64,000 nt of DNA. Origin: Lepidostoma basale. Its lineage: Eukaryota > Arthropoda > Insecta > Trichoptera > Lepidostomatidae. The notes beneath the pieces are model-generated. The model did no database searches and had not been told where the DNA came from. It worked only from the letters and a program-made list of their open reading frames with translations. The stretch lies in the NCBI GenBank assembly GCA_022606425.2, contig JAHDVF020000162.1:620001-684000 (forward strand), written 5' to 3'. This document shows, one piece after another, positions 32,890 through 43,110 of the stretch (its first letter is position 1; each line of letters begins with the position of its first letter). The position numbers were made by a program, and so were the translations under genes.

Positions 32890-33160
32890 TTCTCTTTCTT
32901 GTCCTGTCACACCTCCGTGGTGCATAGGGCCTCAAGGAACCTTCTCCACCCGACCCTATCCCATACCTGATGCCTAACATCATCCCAAGTGACTGCTGCT
33001 TTAACCTCGTCCTGCAGGGCTCTTCTCCAGGTGGCTATAGATCTGCCTCGCTTCCTCTTTCCCCCATAGGGGACCAGTCTAGTGCGCCCTGAGCGATGCA
33101 TGCTGGGTTCCGTCTCAGAGTGTGACCGATCCACTGCCATTTGCGTCTAGCAACTTGTGA
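32890..33160 (-). mobile_element. LINE C-terminal fragment (RATWRR family)
   Basis: The minus strand encodes KRKRGRSIATWRRALQDEVK and DRVGWRRFLEALC, a sister of 28455-28790 and 61355-61610. Confidence 0.7.
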
Positions 33161-33169
33161 ATTTTTTTT

Positions 33170-33745
33170 GTTTATTTAGGAAGTATGTTTACAAAGGATG
33201 GGAGAGTGGAGACGGATATTGAAAGAAGGATTGAAGCAGCCAACAGAGTAAATGGTGCACTTAAAGTTGTCATCGCAAACAAAAACCTATCCAAAAAAGC
33301 TAAGATGGTAGTGCATAGTGGTGTTCTTGTGCCGACCCTTATGTATGGAAGTGAAGCATGGAACTGGCAAAAGAAGGATGAAAATAGAATAAGTGCAGTA
33401 GAAATGAGATATTTAGATGAATGTGTAGATACTCTGTGTATGATAGTGTCGAATGAAAATATAAGAAGTGAATGCGATGCGAATGATGGTATTATATGTA
33501 TATGTTACGATGTAAATGGAACTAGAAATAGAATCAGAAGGTTGAGGAAAACGTAGCACGATCAAATAAATCAAATATTGAATGTCGGCCATGTGAGGAG
33601 TCAGAGAAATCGACGCGCGTGCATGACACGATGTATGAATGTTGAGGAAGCGAATTGAGAAATATGTCAGGAAAGAAAAGTATGGCAGTCCATTCTTTCT
33701 GCCTACCCCTTCGGGGAGACGGCATGATGGTTAGTTAGTTAGAGT
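33170..33745 (+). mobile_element. family-A LINE 3' end with (TTAG)n tail
   Basis: Its 123-codon frame begins LGS-like and reads ERRIEAANRVNGALKVVIAN, LSKKAKM and YGSEAWNWQKKDENR, then breaks. It ends TACCCCTTCGGGGAGACGGC and TTAGTTAGTTAG. Confidence 0.75.
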
Positions 33746-33865
33746 ATTGTTTTCAACAGTATAACCTCATCATTAAGTCAAAACAGCAAAATTTTGACTT
33801 AATGCTTTTTCGCAGAATACCCACAATATCTTAAAACAAGGAGAATCCTAAGAGATCTAAAATAA

Positions 33866-34535
33866 AACTAACTAACTAACCATCACGCCGTCCCCCCGAA
33901 GGGGTAGGCAAAAAGAATGGACTGCCACACTTTTCTTTCCTGACATATTTCTCTCGCTTCAACATTCATACATCGTGTCATGCACGCGCTCGATTTCTCG
34001 CGCGTCGATTTCTCTGACTCCTCACATGGCCGACATTCAATATTTGATTTATTTGATCGTGCCACGTTTTCCTCGGTCTTCCGATTCTATTTCTGGTTCC
34101 ATTTACATCGTTAACATATAATTTTTTTACCATTCTTTCCATATTGTCTAAACCATCTTAATGATCCTTTCATTATTTTGTTCATGACACCATCATTCGC
34201 ACCGCATTCACTTCTTATATTTTCATTCACACTCTATCATACACAGAGTATCCACACATTCGTCTAAGAGATCTCATTTCTACTGCATTTATTCTACTTT
34301 CATCCTTCTTTTGCCAGTTCCATGCTTCGCTTCCATACATAAGGGTCGGTAGAAGAACACCATTGTGCACTGCCATTCTAACTTTTTTGGATAGGTTTTT
34401 GTTTGCGATGACAACTTTAAGCGCACCATTCACTTTGTTGCCTGCCCCAACCCTTCTTTCAATATCCCTCTCCACTGTAAACATACTACCTAAATACACG
34501 AACTCAACTACTTGCTCCAAATATTCACCATAAAA
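33866..34535 (-). mobile_element. family-A LINE 3' end beside the THAP gene
   Basis: A 5'-truncated copy starting at LEQVVEFVYLGSMF, just beyond the 3' end of the THAP-type gene, and running to an inverted TTAG tail at 33866. It faces the plus-strand copy at 33170-33745 across about 120 bp. The same LINE plus the last part of the THAP gene recurs inverted at 50395-51238. Confidence 0.8.
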
Positions 34536-34556
34536 TAAAACTACAATAAAATAAAT

Positions 34557-37232
34557 TTAATAATGTTTTATCGTATGAAATTCCTTAAAACAAGGATGCA
34601 CACACAAGGGAATTTCACAATCTTCACACATATAATTCGTATTCCTGCGCAATTTGAGTCTTCTAGTCGTATTACTACATACATGGCAATCAATCATACG
34701 AGACCCTGGGGCTTTTGTTTGTAGAATCGGACTCGGAAAATGTCGAGCAGTTAACCTCAACGGGGAGTCTAGAAAGCTTTCATAGTCCGATGCAGGTCTC
34801 GTAGCGTGGTAGGCATGTTCTTGAGAGATGATGTTACGAATACACTCAAAATCTGATATAAACGTATTACTAGAAAGATTTATATCTTCAGTGGGCTTCA
34901 TAAAATTATATGACACGTCATCGGGAGGGTCGTATTCAACTTTGATGTACTCCGAAACATTTTCTATGACTTCATCTTTTACGTAATCGATTTTTATATC
35001 GGTCGGGCTGTCTGGAACTCTTCTATACCTCGAAGGAGACAGCCTCGTAGCGTGGTGGGCCTCTCCTTCAGAAACAATCTCACCATCATACTCAAAGTCT
35101 GTATTTCTAGATACGTCTATATCTTCGGGTTCTTGTTTCACAGTACTATAAACCAAATCTATACCATATTCAAAATCTTCATCTGGGGGCTCGTCCTTAA
35201 TATTAATACAGTTCTCCAAATCATTTTCTATGTTTTTATTTATTAGATCATCGATTGTCTCTATGGTTTCCATCTTGAGTGATTCAATATTGAACATTGC
35301 GATATTTATTGAATTCTCTTCCATATATATTTGCTCCGATATGTTTTCATCGTCTCCCTTGGTATCCCAGGAAAATTTTGTGTCAAAAATGATATTACTT
35401 ATCTCCTTAGCCTTCCTTTTGAAAGGTTTTTTTCGAGTTCTCATTGGCTTGTTCTCTTCTGTTCGTTGAATTCTTTTAGGCTTATTGTCTTTTGTTCGTC
35501 GAATTCTCGTAGGCTTGTTGTCTTCTGTACGTCCAATTCTCTTAGGCTTGTTGTCTTTTGTTCGTCGAATTCTCTTAGGCTTGTTGTCTTCTGTTCGTCC
35601 AATTCTTTTAAGCTTGTTGTCTTCTGTTTGTCGAATTTTCTTAGGTTTGTTGTCCTTTGTTCGTTGAATTCTCTTCAGCTTGTTCTCTTCTATTCGTTGA
35701 GCTCTCTTCAGCTTGTTCTCTTCTATTCGTTGAGTTCTCTTCAGCATGTTCTCTTCTATTCGTTGAGTTCTCTTCAGCATGTTCTCTTCTCTTTGTTTAA
35801 TTCTCTTCAGCCTGTTCTCTTCTATTTGTTGAGTTCTCTTCAGTTTCTCCTCTTTTGTTGGTTGAATTTTTTTCGGCACACGCTCCGCTAACTTTGGGAA
35901 TATTGATGGAACGGCCCCTTTACGGAGACGCTTTCTTTTATTTGGATGGACGAGATCTACATTACTTATTGTGCCAACTGAACCTAAAAACAATCAAATT
36001 CTTACGTTATTAAGATATAAGCACACATGAAAACATCCGTTTTAAAGGAGTTTTATTTTATTTTATGGGAATGACGACCTTTGCGGCAATAACACCAAAG
36101 GTCCTGACTTTGTTTCATGGTGATGACAGTGTAATTATCACACTTCTTTGGTCTGGTGTAGAATTAACGCGATGATAGATTGGACTTATCAAATGTCATG
36201 CAAAACAATAGTTAAAATAAATTGTATACAGTAATTGGGTTCAAATGACCGGTAGTATGCAAAAAAGACAGGATTCGCCTTTCTATGGCATTATCAAATG
36301 TCATTTGAAAATACCTTAATGGGGCGAAACATGTTATTCCAATTAAACTAGTATGAAACAAACATTTTCATTTGTATTAATCATTTAATATGGAGTTTTT
36401 GAAGCCACTCCAATCACCTTATTCTGCTCCATTAGCTCGGATATTTGATAGTGCCTTTGCAAGGACAGACGTGTCATTCCCATAGAATATATAATAATAA
36501 AACTATTTTTTGTGAATGTATACTTATAATTGTATACGAATACTGGATTTCACCCACGGTGGGTGATTAATTCATGAAATTTAATTGTATCTCAATAGAG
36601 ACGAAGATGCAAACTGTAATTACATAAAGCGTGCGCTTAACCCAACCAATGACAGGTCATAAGTCCTGTAAACACCTTGATCAACCATATTCAGTTTCCA
36701 GTTTGCATCTTCGTCTCTATTGAGATACAATTAAATTTCATAATAAAACTAGTATAAAACAGACATTTTCATTCGTATTAATTATTTAATATGGAGTTTT
36801 AGATCATTGTTCAAGATACAATAGACAGTTAACAATGTATGAAGCCACTCCCGATCACCTTATTCTGCTCCATTTGGTCGTGTCATGTATACAACTTTTT
36901 AACCATTCTTTTCTCATCCATTAACATAGATGCCTTTTAAACATTTTGCTGTTTGTAATGTCTTTTGAGTTAAACTGATTTGATTTGATTTGAACAAACA
37001 ACATACCATCAACGGAAAACTGTTTCTCTGTCAAGATGTCACTGCTTGGGAAATGCAGCGAACAAACGATCATATGTTGTGACACCACTTTCTTCCCTCC
37101 CGGAATGCACGAAATCCACTTTTGACGCATCTCAGCATCGAGGGGGAACTTGAATCCAGAGATATATTCATGTGTCCAGTCGTGACAAGAATAGTTGGAC
37201 TTGCATCCCGGAATACAGCATTTTCTGGCCAT
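34557..37232 (-). CDS. THAP-domain protein with charged repeats, SUMO-motif region and piggyBac-type finger
   Basis: Two coding exons: 37232-37007 and 35983-34557, joined GATG|gtatgt ... ttttag|GTTCAG in frame, giving 550 residues. Exon 1 starts MARKCC right after a good acceptor (tttgtgtttcag), so a 5' UTR exon is possible. Residues 1-104 form a C2CH THAP DNA-binding domain: CCIPGC, QKW, CSLHF, and AVPSIF just after the splice. Thirteen 11-residue Lys/Arg/Glu repeats (EENKLKRIQRT type, about 119-262) suggest a long charged helix. Then come two rounds of the zinc-finger family's acidic module (SWDTKGDDENISEQ, LKMET, IKDEPPD, VKQEPEDIDVSRN; again YVKDE, IKVEYDPPDD). The end (CHVCSN ... CEDCEIPLCVHPCFKEFH) matches the Cys-rich C-terminal finger of piggyBac transposases. 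No transposase catalytic core is present. I read it as a host chimeric DNA-binding protein; function unknown. Confidence 0.8.
35426..35855 (-). repeat. 33-bp coding minisatellite in the THAP-type gene
   Basis: Thirteen in-frame 33-bp units encoding the 11-residue repeats. The middle units alternate KDN and EDN starts, giving a 66-bp higher period. It lies wholly in exon 2. Confidence 0.85.
36060..36270 (+). mobile_element. SINE-like fragment in the THAP gene intron
   Basis: Shares GACAGTGTAATTATCACACT, TCTGGTGTAGAATT and AATTGTATACAGTAATTGGG with the SINE at 1080-1330. The tRNA-like head is degraded. Confidence 0.55.
36576..36739. mobile_element. MITE with 40-bp perfect ends, copy C
   Basis: 36576-36615 and 36700-36739 are perfect inverted copies (GAAATTTAATTGTATCTCAA ...), with an 84-bp core TGACAGGTCATAAGTCCTG. 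It is a short internal-deletion form of copies A, B and D, lying in the intron of the THAP-type gene. Confidence 0.85.
36900..36996 (+). mobile_element. Jockey-like LINE tail
   Basis: Only the last about 60 bases of the family 3' UTR (CTGTTTGTAATGTCTTTTGAG) and TTGATTTGATTTG repeats remain. It lies in the intron about 10 bases past the exon 1 donor. Confidence 0.6.
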
Positions 37233-37429
37233 CTGAAACACAAACATATCGTAGATAATTATATACAAGAACTAGCGGACCCGACAGATGTTGTCCTGCC
37301 TGAACGTTGACTTGTTTGCTATTATATGCTCCAGCAAATGTATTTCGATATTCGTATTTTCTATAAACTATATACTAAATGATAAATCCCTCAGTTTTAT
37401 TGTTGAATAATACACTCTGCCGAAAAGCC

Positions 37430-38130
37430 AATCAGAGAACAAGTCGCTAGACGCAAATAAGTATAAACTCTGCTGGACAGTCTTCAAAGCGCTACATGAA
37501 ATGGCTCCAAATTATATATCCGAACTCTGTATAACGGACAGCCTTAATACAATGAAATCCACACAGACTCCTCGGCAATAGGAAGATTAGTTGAGTCAAT
37601 CACACAGTCGCAGGTATACTATATAGATTTAGAGAAACTCTTCCCATCTCACTACTACGTGCAGTGTACTATGCAATGTTTCACTCTCATTTAGTTTATT
37701 TATCATGCATATGGAGTTTTTCTACTAAAAAGCTAATATCTGAAATCCAAGTTATTCAAAATAGGGCAATATGAAATACATATGGTATTCCAATAGAAAT
37801 GCACGTAAAAGACTGACCGGCATTTTACCATTTAGTATTATACCTTATCACGAAATTGCATATACTCAGATTCAAATCATAAATAACGTAGCTCAAACAA
37901 ATACTCATGTCACTTATAACCGTGATGTTCACAGTTACAACACAAGACAAGGACACAATCTACACCCATCTGATACTCGTACCACAAAGTTTGGTCTTAA
38001 GTCTCTGCTGTACCTGGCTTGTAGGGAGTATAACAGGCTTCCTGAGAGTATTCGGGGGTCTAGTAATGTGGCTAACAGCCTAAAGCTGTATTACCTCAGG
38101 CAGTTTGTGGAAAATGGTATTTATTAGTCT
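37430..38130 (+). mobile_element. non-LTR retrotransposon C-terminal fragment
   Basis: 37440-37560 reads LCWTVFKALHEMAPNYISEL. The 118-codon frame 37771-38127 reads NVAQTNTHVTYNRDVHSYNT, RTTKFGLKSLLYLACREYNR and LKLYYLRQFVENGIY, the usual end of a CR1/Jockey-group RT. AT-rich flanks follow. Confidence 0.65.
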
Positions 38131-38896
38131 ACTTGTGTTTTGTAATCTTTGTGTGTCTGTCATAAATATGTTTTATTGTAATCATGGTAATTACATTAAG
38201 GCCCAAAATGAGTTTTTATATAAATAAAAAAAACTACTTGCTCCAAATTTTCACCATTCACGCTAATGTTGCAGACTGTCATGGTTTCTTTTAATTCAAA
38301 TTTAAATTTTGTTCTCGTACTGTAACACGTTTATAACATATAATAACACTATAACACATTAATATAATATGTAAACATTCAAAATTGACATCACGAAATG
38401 TCAAATTTGAGGTTATAACATTGAACTATGAATATTTTGTTTGTAAATCATTCCAATTGAGTTTATTTTGTATTACAAGCGTTGATTTAATAAAATATAT
38501 GTGTAATATGTATTTAGGTTAAATAAATATAATGATTTAAAAACAATATACTGATTTTAGCTCTCAAATAACGATCTCCCTTGACTCTTACGGCTCGTTT
38601 CTCTCTCTTTTCGCTGCTCTTCTGTTTCTGATGCACGAGAAAGAGCAGTACGCAGACGACTCGTCTCGTTGCTCGTTCTTCGCTCGTTTCCTCTTTAAGA
38701 TCTGTGCACCCAGGGTTGATCTTCCAAATGATGAGCGTTTACGCATGATTATTACAAAAAAACAGCTGTACACAAAATTTAAACTCAATTGGCTGAACTA
38801 TTTAAAACATAAAGGTTATTTACTTCTATCGCACTGTCATTAACTGACAGACGTCCCTCCACGAACGCCACCTTGTGACCTTGTTGATATCGTTCA
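38131..38896. other. AT-rich intergenic stretch
   Basis: 38238-38290 is a scrap of family-A LINE (inverse of GGTGAAAATTTGGAGCAAG). 38580-38860 is C/T-rich and has a weak inverted relationship to 39660-39780 (AAAGGTTATTTAC against GTAAATAACCTTT), outside the hAT-like palindrome. No gene is seen. Confidence 0.4.
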
Positions 38897-39593
38897 GTGT
38901 AGGGATGTGCGATCCGCTCACGAGTTAACTCAAAGAGTCGACTCACTTTGGTGAGCGATTGAGCGATGATTCATAAAGAAAGAGCGGCAGCTCAATGATC
39001 CGCTGGGTGAAAATCGTAAATTATTGCAAAAGAGTCGACTCTTTTTAATGAGCTCTTAAAGGGATCTGAGCTGAACGATTCCGATCAGCAAAGTGAGCTG
39101 ACTCTTTTTAGTATAATTCATTTCATAAATTCACCAGTTCTCATCTCGGTGAGCTAAAAAAAAAAGAAGGTAACCAATTAATTTTTTCAGTCACTTTTGC
39201 AACTTTGAAGTCCGGTGACCTTTTTTTTAACTCACCCAGAATATTTTTTTTAGTTCAGTGAGCAAAAAAAGATCGCCAACGATTTCCCCTCCAATTTTCC
39301 AAAATCAGCGGCGACCTTTTTTTTAGCTCATATCAGGAATTCATTTTTAACAAATGACTCAAAATGGTGAGCCATGAATTATTAAAAAGAGTCAGCTCAC
39401 TTTGCTGATCAGAACCGTTCAGCTCAGATCCCTTGAAGAACTCAATAAAAAGAGTCGACTCTTTTGCAATAATTTACGATTCACCCAAAGGATTATTGAG
39501 CTGCCGCTCTTTTTAATGAATCATCGTTCAGTCGCTCACCAAAGTGAGTGGACTTTTTGAGTTAACTCGTGATGGGATCGCACATCCCTACAC
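38897..39593. mobile_element. hAT-like palindromic MITE
   Basis: The ends GTGTAGGGATGTGCGATC and GATCGCACATCCCTACAC are inverse, and the arms (about 38897-39122 and 39385-39593) stay complementary for more than 200 bp, including repeated GAGTCGACTC and CAAAGTGAGCTGACTC. CAGTG-like ends suggest hAT, but no 8-bp duplication was found. A third partial arm follows at 39594-39680 (GAGCGAGTGAGCGATGA). Confidence 0.7.
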
Positions 39594-39880
39594 TTGAGCG
39601 AGTGAGCGATGACTCCCAAAAAAAGAGTGGCAGCTCAATGATCCCCTGGCCGAATTAGAAGTTATTGCGAAAGCTCTTTCTTTCTCTCTCTCGAAGAAAA
39701 CGTGGTACCGCACATTTTTCATTGCCAAGAAAATGTAATGACAGGGTGACTGATGTAAATAACCTTTATACCATAGCGAGTTAGGTTGGTTTCGTAAGTA
39801 AAAAAAATATGTATTTATAGCAATGATATATTTATACAAGGACACAAAAATAAAGACATTCAATAATTATATTTGAACTA

Positions 39881-41270
39881 TTATCCACTTGACTGAACGA
39901 GCAAACGCCGTTTTAAATTAAACATGCAAACAAATCCTTTGTTACACACTGAACACGGAAACAGTTTTACACCCAAGTAAACGAGCATGTGATCTTTTAA
40001 TTTATATTTACTTTTAAGGCTACTATTGCGTGTCGAACATTCAAACGGTCTATCTGCATAATGAAAGAGCATATGCCTTTTTAAATTAACAAATTTAAGA
40101 TTACATGCTGAACATAAAAACTTTTTTACATCCGAGTGAGCGAGAAAATGCTTTTTTAAATTCGATTTGCTTTTGAAACATTTATTACAAGTCGAACATT
40201 CAAATAGCTATTCTTTTTAGTGAATGCGCATATGGTCTCTTAAGCTCGAACTTGCATGAAACCGTCTGTTGCACGTGGTACAAGCAAACCTTCCTTCTGT
40301 ACTGTGATGTATCTTGTGATATTTTAAAAGTCTTTCTGATTTGAATTGTTTATGACATATCAAACATTCGAATGGTTTTAAATTAGAATGAGTAACCGAA
40401 TGATCCTTTAAATTTGATTTAGATTTAAAAGATCTTTTACACACCGTACATTCAAAAGGTTTTATATCAGAGTGAGTAAGCAAATGTTTTTGTAACTTTG
40501 AATTATGTACAAATGATTTTTTACATATGGAACAATCGAATGACTTTTCCCCACTGTGAGTAAACATGTGACTTTTTAAGTTACAGTTTGATTTAAATTG
40601 TTTATTGCACGCCGAACATTTAAATGGCTTTTCCTGAGTATGAACAACCATGTGCCTTTTTAAAGATGCATTGCGAGAAAACCGTTGTGGACACATAGAA
40701 CATAAAAATTTTCTTTCATAGTGATTGACCAAATGCACTTTAACATCTGATTTTCTTTTGAAGCATCTGTTGCAAATCGCACATTCAAATGGTTTTAGTA
40801 CATAATGGGAGAGCATATGTTTTTTTAATATCTTATTGTCACGGAATCGTTTATTGCACATCGAACACGAATAAGCCTTGTCTCCAGAGTGAATCTCAAT
40901 ATTGCTTTCATTGTCTAATTGAGATTTATCTCTAGATACACACGCTTCTTCGGAATCTTGCTTTACAACGCTGTAAGACACATCTACTCGTATATCGTTA
41001 TTGAAATCTCTTACACAATCTGTAGACTCAATATTGACACAAATAGATTTATTATAATCATTTTCTATATCATCACTTTTTACACCATCGACTTCCTTCT
41101 TCAGCGATTCACACTTAACAATAACGATGTTCAGAGAACTTTCTTTTGGATCAAGCTGTTCCATGGCATTTGGGTCCATTCTCAAACTTAATACATGGCA
41201 TTAGTACACTTTCCGATCGTCTAGGACTCTCGCATATGGTTGTTCCAGAAGGGGTCTTCCATCCTTCCAT
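39881..41270 (-). pseudogene. dead C2H2 zinc-finger gene (gene 7)
   Basis: ATG at 41270 begins an N-terminus (MEGWKTP ... MPCIKFE) that shifts frame near 41188. The next frame carries SSLNIVIVKCESLKKEVD, VNIEST and SVVKQDSEE. Fingers 1-8 are intact, then the linker after DHMRIH holds two in-frame stops (TAA at 40217-40219 and TAG at 40208-40210). Fingers 9-12 continue in the same frame to 39881, but finger 10 has lost three residues, finger 11 has Cys to Arg and His to Tyr changes, and finger 12 has lost both His. The twelve fingers align one to one with those of gene 4. The 8-finger part could in principle still be translated from an internal start. Confidence 0.85.
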
Positions 41271-41379
41271 CTTTCCAGTTGCTACCAAGCAAAATCCCAA
41301 ATGGTTTCAGGCAAACAAAGAATACCTCCTCTTCTTTATTCATAGATTGGATCGATTGAAATATTAAAATTAGAGCATA

Positions 41380-42100
41380 TGTGTCGAGTAATCGTGTTGA
41401 ACATTCTAGTAAATGTCAAAAGAATAGAGCAACATTTATTTCAATTTCATAGAAAATGCGACCAGATATTTAATCTATGCTATTTAAACAGAAAAAAGGG
41501 GCTTGTTAAATAAAATAATAGCAATAACTGGAAGAATGACTTGACTTGATATATAGAGCCGATGTCTTAAGGTGTGGATACAGGCCTCCTCCATATTTCC
41601 CCACTTACTCTTCCTTGTACCCTTTCCATCTAGTCAGCAACATTTTCCTTATGTCATCAGTTCATCGTGTGGGGGTTCTCCATTTGCTTTTTCTATCTTC
41701 ATAAGGTCTTCATTCTACTACCCTTCTACAATGCCGTCTTGAAAGTATTTAATAGATTCGAGACGGCATTGACCCTTCTAGTCCATCTTCGGTCTCTTAG
41801 TCTGACAACATGTCCCGCAAATGAGCATAGCCATCCTTTCGACGACATCAGTTACTCTCAACCTTCTACGTATGTTTCTTCGACCTTCAGTGTTCTTTAT
41901 TGAGTCTGAGAGTCTAACATGTCTTAATTGTATGGTTCTTCCATATTTCCCTTGTGTAGAATAGAGCTTATAGGCGATTTGGTGAATGTAAACGTTTTTA
42001 CTCTATATGAATACATTGTAGAAATGTCAGTACTTGAAATATGCAGCGTACTTACTTATAGTACAAACTTCATTAAAATGTAATTTGTACGAGAGGAAAT
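41380..42100. other. intergenic with LINE scraps
   Basis: 41560-41900 holds the degraded LINE phrase GTGTGGATACAGGCCTCCTCC and following words. The rest is AT-rich with no recognised gene. Confidence 0.35.
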
Positions 42101-42404
42101 GTCCGTTTTCTAGAAGTTTTATTATGTTTTATGGAAATGACATGTTTCGCCTTAGGTACTAAGGCACAATCAAGTGTCCTCATTATAAAATTAATACGGC
42201 GAACTATTTCATTCCCATAAATAAATCAAAACATTTTTAAAACAAACGTTTTCATTCGTTATTTTTGAAATTTGAATTCTTGAAAATTTGTTTTGTATTA
42301 AGTCTAATTTCTGACGATTTTTGGGGGGTCACTTGATCCTTCAATGTAGTGGTTTCCCATTGCTTTCCACGTTTTTGTAGAACCCAATTACAGTGCAATT
42401 TTTT

Positions 42405-42535
42405 TAAATTTTGATTCTCATGATATGGTAGGTAGATAGTCTGCCGCCATTTTATTGTCACGTGAATTCTACAAGGCCAAAGGTGCGGCAGTTGCAGCAT
42501 TTGCCACTTGCCACGATGGCCGTCTTCATTCGTTC
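42405..42535 (-). mobile_element. SINE fragment
   Basis: Matches the 1080-1330 SINE body (GATTCTCATGAYATG, GCCATTTTATTGTCACGTG) and ends at a degraded tRNA-like head (CCACTTGCCACGATGGCCGTC). Confidence 0.55.
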
Positions 42536-42589
42536 GAATTTATCAATCAAAATGGAGTTTTACATCATTCTTTCTACCTACCTCTTCTG

Positions 42590-42845
42590 ATAGACGGCGT
42601 GATGGTTAAATAGCTTATAATGTCTATGAATAAGGTCTATGAAGCACAGTGCAGAGACGACGTCGCAGAGAGGAGGAGGAGGAGTAAGGAGAAACCATTG
42701 GGTGACGGCGACGGCTCCATTACAAGCGTCTTCCCCTGCCCCAGATGCCCCAGAGTATGTGGGTCCAGGATCGGGCTCTTTAGTCACATGCAGACCCACA
42801 ACCGTGAAGGACAGTCTTCCTCGGACAAGAGGGACAACCAATGAT
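42590..42845 (+). mobile_element. 3' end of a non-LTR retrotransposon
   Basis: The + frame ends in VFPCPRCPRVCGSRIGLFSH, the C-terminal finger of LINE proteins, like 2195-2515. It is not a host zinc-finger gene. Confidence 0.6.
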
Positions 42846-43024
42846 GAATCTACAACAAATAACCCCATTTTCTCTTCTATAATCATAAAGAAAAGGCTAT
42901 GGAAGTATCTTGAAATTGTCTATGAGATTTTTGGATCGTTGCGTTGACGTTTACTTGTCAAATTTTCTTTATGCCTAGCGACAAGAGTTACCGTAAAATA
43001 TATGTTCAAATTGAAATATTTTAA

Positions 43025-43110
43025 TCAACCTCGATATACGAGGAACGAAAATAAGTATTTTGTGATTTGTATGTAACCGTTTGAGGCTTTACTCGGAAGC
43101 AATAGGAATG
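43025..43110 (+). promoter_or_regulatory. conserved 5' leader of gene 8
   Basis: GAACGAAAATAAGTATTTTG, then AACCGTTTGAGG and GGAAGCAATAGG just before the start codon. It aligns with the leaders of genes 4 and 9 and of the dead gene 7. Confidence 0.5.

Noticed and set aside
35426..35855. Regular 33-bp repeats suggesting a CRISPR array
   Set aside because: There are no unique spacers; the units are in-frame coding repeats in a eukaryotic gene.
35331..35891. 186-codon plus-strand frame rich in Ser, Leu and Phe
   Set aside because: It is the antisense shadow of the 33-bp repeats in the THAP-type gene.
36921..37268. A stand-alone THAP protein ending in LINE-derived residues
   Set aside because: The frame reads through a good donor (GATG|gtatgt) into a Jockey-like tail. 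Splicing to 35983 restores AVPSIF, which completes the THAP domain.
42620..42844. A member of the host zinc-finger cluster
   Set aside because: The single CPRCPRVC finger is the known C-terminal finger of LINE proteins, and the SUMO-motif module is absent.
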